From: Galeopsis tetrahit
Taxonomy: Eukaryota; Streptophyta; Magnoliopsida; Lamiales; Lamiaceae
Reading direction: 5' to 3'
Assembly (NCBI GenBank): GCA_963675135.1
Contig: OY776129.1
Span: forward strand, 59,335,028 to 59,399,027
DNA: 64,000 bases
Part shown: positions 1 to 8,966 of the stretch, in pieces
How positions within the stretch are numbered: position 1 is the first letter of the stretch
Layout of the letters: the number at the start of each line of letters is the position of its first letter
Notes under the pieces: generated by a model
What the model saw: the letters and a program-made list of their open reading frames with translations, nothing else
The model's database searches: none
Told to the model about the DNA's origin: nothing
Made by a program: the position numbers and the translations under genes

Positions 1-332
1 GAGATTCTATTGGATTTTTTTGGACTTTTAAAATCTGGGTATTCAATCTGCATTTTTAAAAGTCTTTTCAAAATTTGGAGGTATTCAATACGGATTTTAA
101 AAAGTCTTTAGAAATCTTTAGGTATTCAATAATCTATGGATTTTAATACTCTATGAATTTAGTTGGATTCTCTTTCAAAAATATAAATAAATTTCACTGT
201 TCAAAATCTCTTCTAGAAAGTAGAGATTTCAACGGATTCTCTTAGAAGACTTGAAAGAGAAGAAAAAAAAACTTTTGTTAACTATGTTCTTCGATAAGCA
301 TCACAGATTCTTCACCATCATTATTATCGTAA

Positions 333-486
333 AAAAGATTACATCTCTGATATTTTAAAATTATGTTCTTATATATCGGACACAGTTATCTAATCGACGT
401 CAATTCCCCAAAAGATTACATCTCTGATATTTTAAAATTATGTTCTTATATATCGGACACAGTTATCTAATCGACGTCAATTCCCC
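333..486. repeat. 77-bp tandem duplication inside the Harbinger derivative
   Basis: The unit that begins AAAAGATTACATCTCTGATA and ends CGTCAATTCCCC occurs at 333-409 and again at 410-486, essentially unchanged. The relative at 43468-44222 seems to carry it once, so the duplication looks specific to this copy. Confidence 0.85.
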
Positions 487-690
487 AATTACGTGTTGTT
501 CGATATATCTAAAAGATTTTGGTGGTCAAGGTCGTCACCCCAGAAATGCAATTATTCAATTGAACTTTTGGTATTTTCAAATTGCAATTGATTCACAAGT
601 TCCAATTTCAAACACAAGCAGAGTTAGTATTGACTCGTGCTGGATTACATAACTTTTTTTCGGAAAGAATGTCGATCTGATGAATTTTCA

Positions 691-979
691 ATCAAAGCCA
701 ATTAGAACTGAAGATGGAGAACTAGTATATCAAAGCCAATTAGAACTGAAGATGGAGAACTAGTATGGCTAATGCTATGTGGAAAATGAGGCCGAGGTAT
801 AACCGTGATGGAAATGAAGATGAGAATAATAATGATGAATAATAATATTTTTTTAACAGTTTTAGGGGCGTAATTGCTATGTGGAAAATGAGATCGAGGT
901 ATAACCGTGATGGAAATGAAGATGAGAATAATAATGATGAATAATAATATTTTTTTTAACAGTTTTAGGGGCGTAATTT
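691..979. repeat. Two consecutive tandem duplications (38 bp and about 102 bp)
   Basis: ATCAAAGCCAATTAGAACTG starts at 691 and again at 729 (period 38). GCTATGTGGAAAATGAG starts at 774 and again at 876 (period 102), with one GGCC/GATC difference between copies. Both lie in the transposase remnant. Confidence 0.85.
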
Positions 980-1158
980 ATGGAAATCCATGTAAATCAA
1001 TAAAAAAATGTGTATTTCAAATCCTGTCAAATCTATAAAAATTCATATAAATCAATAAAAAAGTCAGTCAAACTCTGCATAGAGTCTATGGATTTTCTAA
1101 ATCACGGACTTTTTAAAGTCCAAAAAAATCCAATAGAATCTCAATTGAATACACGCCT

Positions 1159-1913
1159 TTTAATACTTGTTTTTTTTTAATCTATATTATTATTGCTACG
1201 TATAGCGCGGTAAAATATTTTAAATTCTTAGCAAATATTAAGTTTTAGAAACTAGCTACGAAAATTTCTTTTTTACCTATTAAAATAATAACGACAAAAT
1301 ATAATTTTCATTGATGTTCTAATTATTAACAACATAAAATGATTTGTTGCTAGTTTAGCAATAAAATTTATTTCATTGAAAATATTAATTTCAAGAAATT
1401 AACATGAAAATTTCAATTTCATTGCAAATTATTAGCGATTAAATATAGTTTTTATTGTTGTTCTGATTATTAACAACGAAATTAAACAATTCAAATAAAA
1501 TGTCGATCACAATGTTTATGGTCGAATTTTTTTTGTCGAAAATTCTAAAAAATTCTTTCAATAAAATGTCGTCGATAAACTATAGTCGAAAATATACCCT
1601 TAGGTCGACAAACGAGTGTCGATCGACTCTGATTTGTCGAAAAAAATCTAAATTTCTCCGGTGGTGCGGCTGGCTTCCTCTGAAGTTAGAGTTAGAGTTT
1701 TATTGGGGGAGTGTATTAATAAATTCATTTTACTAAAAGAGCATTTTAGGTATTTAACATGCTTATTATATTAGTAATAAATAAGAGGGGGAGTGTATCT
1801 AATTAATAGTTAGAGGGGCAAATAACCACGCGTGTGGGGAATTAATTAGAACTCGATTGGGCCTGCAAAATACAAATATTGGGCTTTGAAATTAATGGGT
1901 GTGATTATTAAAA
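1159..1913. other. AT-rich spacer with diverged repeats and a GTCGA-rich stretch
   Basis: No gene is visible. A unit of about 50 bp (TAACGACAAAATATAATTTT...ATTAACAAC) occurs near 1288-1335 and in diverged form near 1431-1482. From about 1500 to 1665 the motif GTCGA or TCGAC recurs every 15-30 bases. The same style of motif returns inside the neighbouring MULE at 2558-2790. The small ORF at 1500-1736 simply reads through this repeat and is not supported as a gene. Confidence 0.5.
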
Positions 1914-3118
1914 GGGTCTGACTATATGCACCTCCATTTCGGAGAGATGCACTCCCCCTTTCAGTTTTATTAATAAAATAATAGGTAAAAAACCTAAAAT
2001 ACCCTTCATTAAATATACACTATACTAGATGCACCCCACCTCATTTCTTTCACCTTCCCCTAAACCCACAAAACCCTAATTTTCCAATCATCTACATCTC
2101 ATTTTCCACCCCCAACCATTCACTCTCTACCCGCTGCCGGCCATCGATATCGCCGCCGCCGGCCATTGATATCGCCGCCGCGGTCCTCGCCACCACCGTC
2201 GCGGCCCTCGCCCGCCATCGCCACCACCGTCGCGTCCCCTCCCCTCCCTCTCCCCCACCATTTTTCTTTTCTTCTTTTCTGCAAATTTTTCCCACCCCCG
2301 CCCGCCCCTGTCCGGCCGCCCCCCTCCCCCGTCCATCCGACGCCGGCCGTAGTCCTCGCCCCAGCCGCCGCGGCCCATCGCTGCACCCCTTTTTTTTCTT
2401 AATTTTTCTGTTTTTTTTTTTTTTTTTGTTTTCTCTCCAATCATCGCGACTCCCTCCTCCGCCGCCGTCACCGTCCCCATCCACAGATAAGATTTTTTTT
2501 CCTTTTTTCCTTTTTTTGTGCAGTAAGTTTTTTTTTTCCTTTTTTTTTTAAATTCGATCGTTTATGGTCGACCATGTACACTCTAGTCGACAAATTGTTG
2601 TCGACGAGAGTGTATATGATCGACAAATAGGTGTAGACGGAAGTTTATATAGTCGACAATACAATGTTGATTTTTTTTTTTAAATTGAATTTTTTTCGAC
2701 CTTTGAAGGTCGACTATATGCACTTTCGTCGACAACAATTTATCGATGAGAGGGTATATGGTCGACAAACCAGGGTCGAAAATTAAAAAAAAAATTCTGA
2801 GATACAAGTTTTTTTTTTTAGATTGTGGTGGTGGTCCTGAAGTGGTGGGGTGTCATGAAGTGGTGGCAGCTGCTGTTAGTTTTTTTTGTTTTGTTTTTTT
2901 GAGATTGTGGTGGTGCCGGCGGTGGTTCCGGCGCCGGCAGAAGTGGTTGCAGCTTTGTAGGGCTTAAATGTTGAATGGGGTGTAGATAGTTGTAGGGGTG
3001 TATTTAGTACTAGTGTTTTATTTAAAAGGGCATTTTAGATTTTTTACATTATTATTTAATTAATAAATTAAAAGGGGGAGTGCATCTCTCCGAAATGGAG
3101 GTGCATATAGTCAAACCC
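1914..3118. mobile_element. Non-autonomous Mutator-like element (MULE), 1,205 bp
   Basis: The ends are inverted repeats starting GGGTCTGACTATATGCACCT (left) and GGGTTTGACTATATGCACCT (right, reverse complement). The match is near perfect for about 48 bp and continues imperfectly to about 125 bp. A perfect 9-bp target duplication, TTATTAAAA, flanks it at 1905-1913 and 3119-3127; 9-bp duplications and long TIRs are the classical MULE signature. No transposase is present. The interior holds a GC-rich, CCG-repeat block (about 2130-2480), a GTCGAC-rich block (2558-2790) and a GGTGGT-rich block (2820-2960). The GC-rich block resembles a captured gene 5' end, as in Pack-MULEs, but I cannot name a donor. 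ORFs within it are low-complexity and overlap on both strands. Confidence 0.85.
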
Positions 3119-3127
3119 TTATTAAAA

Positions 3128-3620
3128 GGTAGGGTTGGATTAGAGAAGAGGCTTACCGTGTTTATTCTAAGGCTTATAAAGAGATTAGGGCAAACATCAA
3201 CGAATCAAGGGTGCTAGATAATTCCAAATCATTCTCTAAATCTTAGACGGATGTATTAGAATCCAAGAATTTGTTCATGAAGAACAAATTGAATTAAAAC
3301 TGCTGCAATAGTATATATACAACCAAGCCTCACATCTAATGGGCCAAAAAATCAAACAAATATAGGCCGAAGCAATTAAAAGCCCAAAAGAAATTGCAAA
3401 ACAAATAATACGCATATTGAAGTAACAGCAGAATAAACCAACTCCAATATCTTACACGGATATTAACTGATCATATTCCTTCCTTAAATGGATCACTCGT
3501 ACCTTATAAATACCTACTCTACAAACCACAGAGAATTACTTCAATTCAATTCTTTCATATCAATTTGATTACATATTTTCATCTCTAGCTCTCGATCATA
3601 ATATTGTGTAGCTAATTAAG
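3128..3620 (+). promoter_or_regulatory. Upstream region of RING-H2 copy 1, with a probable insertion
   Basis: Parts of this region match the region upstream of copy 2: TATAAAGAGATTAGG near 3175 and near 5765, and ATCTTACACGGATA near 3449 and near 5858. CTTATAAATAC near 3502 is a plausible TATA box, and the equivalent in copy 2 is near 5881. Compared with copy 2, about 190 bp (roughly 3252-3443) is extra here. That stretch contains TATATATAC and GGGCCAAAAAATC and may be a short solo LTR or other insertion, but I could not find clean ends. Confidence 0.45.
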
Positions 3621-4293
3621 ATGGAACCGCAGAGAAGCCACTTGTATTGGGAACCTGAAGTCTTAACCTCCGTCAGCGGTCAACAGCCTGCACCACCGTT
3701 GACTTCATCTTCATTGAAACTCGTGTTCAGATTGTCATGCGAACTCACTACCTTATGTTCGATAATATCATTACCTGCAGACCAGAATTCAGCCACAACC
3801 GTCGTTTCAGTGCATCAACACCCCACGACCGTATGCATGACTCTGGGAGACTTTCACAAGTACACAACAGCTAGCCTACGACATCATCAATCAAAGCATC
3901 AGACACTGGCCTATTCCAAGTCGAGAGCTAGGCCAATTTATCTATTCAACGTGGGACCACGCTCGGGATGCCCTTATATCAATGGACATCACCCATAACT
4001 ACCTCTATGTTGACATGCAAATGATGGCCACACAAGAACAAGTCTTTCATGATGTTTCCGGTACTGATCAACCTCGTATGATTCCAGCCAATGATTCATC
4101 GATAGATTCGTTGGAGACAATGGAGATGGAGTCGGGAAGTTGCTCCGTGTGTTTAGAGGAGTTTTCTCAGGGCAGTTGTGAAGGTGTTTCCTTGCCGTGT
4201 TCGCATGTTTTTCATCAAGATTGTATCAAGAAGTGGCTCAGGGTTAGCCACTTCTGCCCTAACTCTGCCGTTTTGAGATGCCGTGTTAATTAA
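3621..4293 (+). pseudogene. RING-H2 finger protein gene, copy 1, two frameshifts
   Basis: The start MEPQRSHLYWEPE matches copy 2 (MEPYCTHFYCEHA). The N-terminal part is open to 3998, but comparison with copy 2 shows the ancestral frame moves by one base near 3870. After that point the +1 frame reads AYDIINQSIRHWPIP and runs without a stop into the RING half (ATG at 3982). The RING reads CSVCLEEFSQ..LPCSHVFHQDCIKKWL..FCPN. Copy 2 has CCTAACTGCCG where this copy has CCTAACTCTGCCG, a 2-base gain near 4264. This shifts the frame at the last zinc ligand, so the final Cys and the RFEM tail are lost. RING-H2 proteins of this layout are E3 ubiquitin ligases. With two frameshifts it is probably a pseudogene, although the RING half could still be transcribed. 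Confidence 0.75.
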
Positions 4294-5945
4294 TTAACTA
4301 GCACTTCATTTATTAATTAATACTAGCTCCTTTGATAAATAAATACAATTTCAATTCTTTCGATTTATATACTGTATTTGATATCAATTTATGAATTCTA
4401 ATTAACAGTTGAATGAGTTTAGTTAATTATGATTATTTTTATCATGTTTGACATATTACCTTAATTGACATATAATTATATAAATGGATAACATGAGTGT
4501 GATGTAAGATCATACCATTAAATTTTATATTTTAGATCGATCGAAAGTAATTCATGCGACGACAGGGAGAATTTGTGTTAATCAGATCTAAAAGTTTAAT
4601 GGGAAACCAAACAAAATATATATAGAGTAATATATAAAAAAAAAAAAAAAATGCGTGAAGAATAAAAACAAATACAACAAATAATAGTATTAGTTAGAGT
4701 AGTTGTTTTAGTTATAACTTCTATTTTAGTAGTTGTAACTTCCCTATTGTAAGATTCCCTCTATATAAGAGGGATGTAAATCATTTTGATCATAAAAATT
4801 CCAATCTAATTCTTTTTCAATTCATTCAATATCATTTTCTATATTTCTAAATTATCTCAATATGCACTCTATTCAATTACTTCGTGTTATGAAATTCCAC
4901 AAGAAGCAATCTGTTTTCATTAAACATTAATAAATTGTTAATATAATTAAAACACACAGAGTAATTGCTTTGTACATTATTCTAATTGTTCCTTTCCGCA
5001 TGGTTTGGACTAGAATTTTGTGATGTATTTGGTTTACAACTACTTTCTTGTACTCTTTTAGTAATAATTTTTCTTTAATGTAAAAAAATTGACGTAATTT
5101 AAAAAAAATAAAATTAAACTGCTGGGAATTATATTTAAATTTTTTCTTTTAATGGAGATTTAGTTAGATTTGGAAGAGAATGAAAGGATTTTGTTTTGAT
5201 ATACTCCTGCTTTGTATAGATTATATTTAAATAAAATGTTAAAAATTATTAAATTATTTAAAAGTACTTAATTATATTTTAACAAACTAAATCTTTTTGA
5301 TACAGTTCAAGATTTTTCTACATAAAATTATTATTTAAACAATTTGAATATAAAAATATTTTTCTTTAATGCAAAAGAAATTGACGTGATTTTTTTTTAA
5401 ATAACGGCTGGGAATTCTATTAAAAAAATATTTTAATGGAGATTTAGTTAGATTTGGAAAACAATGAACGGATTTTGTTTTGATTTAAGTTATTAACTAA
5501 ATTAATACTCCTAAGAAACATGTCATCCATCAAACGATATAACCGTACAAATTCCAATCAAACCAATCTTTAGAGAGATACTCAACAACTTTCCATTTAT
5601 GCGCGGATACTTGTAAATGTTAATTTTTACATTATAATGCATTGTGTATATTGTATTATAATATATATAATTATATATATATATAAATATATACTTATAA
5701 AATTATTTAATATTTTTCAAATATGTATTTTATAATCTTATTTTTTAAATACATTATATAATTTATAAAGAGATTAGGTCCCAAACAAACCAATCTTTAG
5801 GGAGCTAGATATATAATTCTAGATGATTCTCACAATCTTGTACGGATCACTCAAAATCTTACACGGATAAGTCATACGTCCTTATAAATACGTGCTGCCA
5901 AAAATTATTTTCATATTCATACATACACATTGATCTCTCTCTAAG
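4294..5945. other. AT-rich spacer between RING copies 1 and 2
   Basis: No gene is seen. The 3' flank of copy 1 near 4600-4633 (GGGAAACCAAACAAAATATA) matches the 3' flank of copy 2 near 7600-7635, so the duplicated unit extends beyond the coding region. A stretch at about 4685-4860 has an LTR-like look (CTCTATATAAGAGGG followed by A/T-rich sequence), but I found no clean ends or target duplication. Confidence 0.4.
5068..5490. repeat. Diverged direct repeat, about 130 bp twice
   Basis: TTTTTCTTTAATGTAAAA...GCTGGGAATT...TTAATGGAGATTTAGTTAG...GGATTTTGTTTTGAT at about 5068-5200 recurs with scattered differences at about 5358-5490, roughly 290 bp downstream. Confidence 0.65.
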
Positions 5946-7329
5946 ATGGAACCCTACTGCACTCACTTTTATTGTGAACATGCACAACTCTTAACCTCCG
6001 AGTCCGGTTTGACTTCTTCTTCTCCTTCTTCAGTCAACCCGGTGTTCAAATTATCATGCAAACTCACTATCTTACGTTCGATATTATTACCCACAACCAC
6101 AACCCTCCTTTCTGTGAATCAACAACCCATGATTAACACCATCGTATCCATGTCTCTCGAACACTTTCACGCCTACAAAAAAGCCTACGCAATCATCAAA
6201 CAAAGCATCACAAACCGGCCTATTCCAAATCCAGATCAAGACCAATTTATCCATTCAATATTGTAGCATGGTCGGTGTTATACCTAGTCAAAGGAGTCAA
6301 TCTTTGACAAGTCAATCCTAGTCACCAGCTTACGTGGCGAGGACAAGTCAACAAAGTCGTGCGACGACTAGTCAACAAGACCAAGAAAATGTAATAGAAT
6401 AGATGTATTTAATATATTTAAGTGCTCGCTCAAAGATGTTGGCGAGCACATGTTTTAGTTAGCTGCTCGCCTAAATGTGTGGCGAGCACATGTCTATCTT
6501 AGCTAGGAGAGTCAAAGTATTGAAGCCTTGGGAGACAGCACGGAGCGTGGCGATCACACTCCTCGACATGGTCCTCCGGCGACCACCGTGGCTCAGCTCC
6601 TCGGCATTTCGGCGAGGACGAGCACCAAAGGCGGTTTAGCATTAAATGCGCCATCAAATCACCTTTTCGGGCAGAAGATAGGTCCAATGAGGGCGTGCCA
6701 CGTGTAAAGGGCGGGCAGCCCCTAGAAACCACTATATAATGCCTAAAAGAGGCTCATTTGTAGACAAGTTACACAATTCCCACAAATCACCCTACCCCAA
6801 AGCAATAAACACTCCCAAAGCTCTCAAAGCTTTTAGCTTCTCCAAGAAGCTATATCTTTGTGTTCTTCATTGTTCTTGTTTGTTCTTCATAAGATCATCA
6901 AGATCATCATAAACAACCTCTTTAAACACGTAATAAACCCCCGATCATTATACATGTTTGTCTCGTGCTAACAAATAGTCCACATCCGAATCAACCATCA
7001 AAAGCACGTACAACAGTCGGGACGCCCTTACGTCAATGGAGACAAGCCATAACTACGTGTGTGTTAGCATGCACATGACGGCCACACTAGATCAAGTGTT
7101 TGATGTTTCTGGTCATGATGAAGTTCGTATGATCCCAATCAATGATTCGTCGATGAAGATGGAGGAGTACTCGGGAAGTTGCTCCGTGTGTTTAGAGGAG
7201 TCTTCTCAAGGTTGCAGTGAAGGTGTTTTTTTGCCGTGTTCACATGTTTTTCATCAAGATTGTATTAAGAAGTGGTTTAGGGTTAGTCACTTTTGCCCTA
7301 ACTGCCGTTTTGAGATGCCAACGATGTAG
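5946..7329 (+). pseudogene. RING-H2 finger protein gene, copy 2, interrupted by a solo LTR
   Basis: The N-terminal part (5946-6263) encodes MEPYCTHFYCEHA...KAYAIIKQSITNRPIP and ends at a TAG at 6264-6266, where copy 1 has an Asp codon. Ten bases downstream a 740-bp solo LTR is inserted (6276-7015). After it the same frame resumes with RDALTS and METSHNYVCVSMH, through CSVCLEESSQ..LPCSHVFHQDCIKKWF..FCPNC to a stop at 7327-7329. The RING is the only one of the four here with the full C-x2-C..C-x-H-x2-H-x2-C..C-x2-C ligand set. The gene as a whole is broken by nonsense plus insertion. The 97-residue RING ORF from ATG 7036 could still be expressed on its own, and copy 3 has a comparable short form. 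The role is inferred only from the fold: E2 binding and ubiquitin transfer. Confidence 0.75.
6276..7015 (+). mobile_element. Solo LTR inserted in RING-H2 copy 2
   Basis: The unit begins TGTTATACC and ends GTACAACA, a TG..CA pair with matching inverted tips. The 5-bp target duplication GTCGG is at 6271-6275 and 7016-7020. It carries a TATA-like CACTATATAATGCC near 6731 and no coding sequence, as expected for an LTR left after LTR-LTR recombination. The plus orientation is inferred from the TATA position. No matching full element is in this window. Confidence 0.85.
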
Positions 7330-7683
7330 ATGTATAAAGGAATATTTGAATTATTATTATATATAGCACTTCATTTATTCATTTATAGTCCTTCGATAAT
7401 TATATTCTTTCGATTTAATTATTTGATATATATTGTTTGACATATTAAGCTTCAACTGGAATAGACATATAATAAATATAATGAATAAAAGTGTGGCACG
7501 TGTACTATATGGATTGGAAGAGATTGGGTCGAAAAGTGGTTCGTGATGGGGAGAAAAAATTGTGTTAACTTGATATGCATATCAGCATATGAATGTTATT
7601 GGGAAAACAAACAATATATATATAGAGTAACAAATCAGGGAAATATTTAGATTTAGATTAAGTGATCAATTGAGCCTAAGAGG
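7330..7683. other. 3' flank of RING copy 2
   Basis: AT-rich sequence matching the copy 1 3' flank in places (GCACTTCATTTATT, TATATATAGAGTAA). No gene is seen. Confidence 0.5.
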
Positions 7684-7688
7684 ATACC

Positions 7689-8447
7689 TGATGCGTCGAA
7701 AAAGAACACTTACAGATGTCAATCGTTCTTTTACGAGCACTGCTAATCACAGATTTGAATCACGTGTTTATCCTTGGTAATCCTCACGAAAATCTCCTTG
7801 AGCATCCCAAAATAACCTGTAAAAGTACGCCGGAGGGGGGCTCCGGCGTATAAGCTCCGACGCTCAAGTCAGATTCAATCGTAGGCGAAATCAATGAGGA
7901 ATTCCCCTGTATGTTTAGGGAAATTCCGGCGAATATCGTGGAGTTTCTCCTCCAATCAATGTATATTTCGTGTAAAAGTATGTAAAGTATGTATCTGTTA
8001 AAGAACTTAACCTTAAGATATGGAAATAACCTTGCTTTTATACCTGGCCCCTCTCTGCGGAGAGGGGAAGACTTCTTCTCCCTAGATTCTCGGCCTATCT
8101 CCGTAAATTCAGCCTCAAATCCCTAAAGACCCGGCCTCTCTCCCTGAAGACTGGGTTCTTCAGCTTATCGACTCCTATTTTCGTGGGTTTGAACGATTCC
8201 CTTGACTTGGCTAGGAAAGGTGGACTGTTCGTTCCATATTTGGGCTGGATCCTTCCAGGCCCAAGGACTATTAATTTCTCTAAATATGGGCCAAAGGCCC
8301 AATAACCCTGATTTCTCTGATTTCCCTGCTCAAGCCCAGGGGTGTATTAATCCTGTTTTTTTGACGTATTGACCTAATCACAACTATCATAATTTATCCC
8401 GTCTCCACGTGTCGACTTCTCAGAGAGCGACATATTTATCTACATCA
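7689..8447 (-). repeat. 3' LTR of the Tat element
   Basis: 759 bp, TG..CA bounded, matching 18083-18841 with four differences seen by eye. It contains a short GC hairpin, GCCGGAGG..CTCCGGCG, near 7829-7850. Confidence 0.93.
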
Positions 8448-8466
8448 ACCACTCCCCCCTACTCTC
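8448..8466 (-). other. Polypurine tract of the Tat element
   Basis: On the minus strand, AGTAGGGGGGAGTGGT lies directly upstream of the 3' LTR, the expected primer site for plus-strand DNA synthesis. Confidence 0.8.
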
Positions 8467-8966
8467 ATAAAAGGAATAATTTTTAGGAGAGTAGGAAAAC
8501 AATAATATTGAGATAAATACCAAGGAAATATTCCATTCCTAAAATTTAAAATACCCTTCAAAGTACTCTTGATTTGATTCCTTTCGTAATAATTGCCCTC
8601 AAAAAGCTTCAGGACTTTTACACTTCCGCACGCAATCCTTCCCCCGAAACACGCGACCACGCGTTCAGTCCAGAGCCAACATCAAGCCGCCCTTCTTCAT
8701 TCACGCGCCTTTCGATTGGGGGGGGGGGGTATTTAATTCTTCTCGATTTTTACCCTTCTCTCTCTAGAGTAATTATTCCAAAAACCCCTTTTTTTCCACC
8801 AAAAACCCTCTTTTATCTCATTTCAAACTTATCTCATCTTCATTTTCATTTCTGTAAACTTCCAACTCCTCCGCGCACGTTCTCCGGCCACTTCTGTCAT
8901 CCCCCCAAAACCGACTCAGTTTCAGGTATCTACTCCTTCTTTTCTCTTTTCATTTACGCTATCCTC

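Larger units (their letters stand above)
1..1158. mobile_element. PIF/Harbinger deletion derivative, left end outside window
   Basis: The window opens inside a terminal inverted repeat: the first 25 or so bases (GAGATTCTATTGGATTTTTT...) return inverted at about 1110-1141 and are followed by CAATTGAATACACGCC. A complete relative with the same ends lies at 43468-44222. Inside, short translated stretches match the end of PIF/Harbinger DDE transposases as I know them: KDFGGQGRHPRNA near 505-550, then VLTRAGLHNFF near 627-658, then RKECRSDEF one frame over (665-688), then ANAMW near 768-780. The reading frame is broken by an extra T in the T run at 653-660 and by tandem duplications. It is therefore a dead, internally deleted copy that still carries transposase coding remnants. 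The outermost TIR and the left target duplication lie outside the window. Confidence 0.8.

Noticed and set aside
2092..2484. Overlapping Gly/Arg- or Pro-rich ORFs on both strands
   Set aside because: They come from a CCG-repeat, low-complexity block inside the MULE; all frames are open and none has a domain.
4685..4860. Possible solo LTR or TRIM
   Set aside because: A TATA-like CTCTATATAAGAGGG is present but no TG..CA ends with a target duplication could be found.
8574..8966. N-terminal extension of the Tat antisense ORF
   Set aside because: The frame is open but overlaps pyrimidine-rich leader-like sequence; the conserved domain starts only after ATG 8967.
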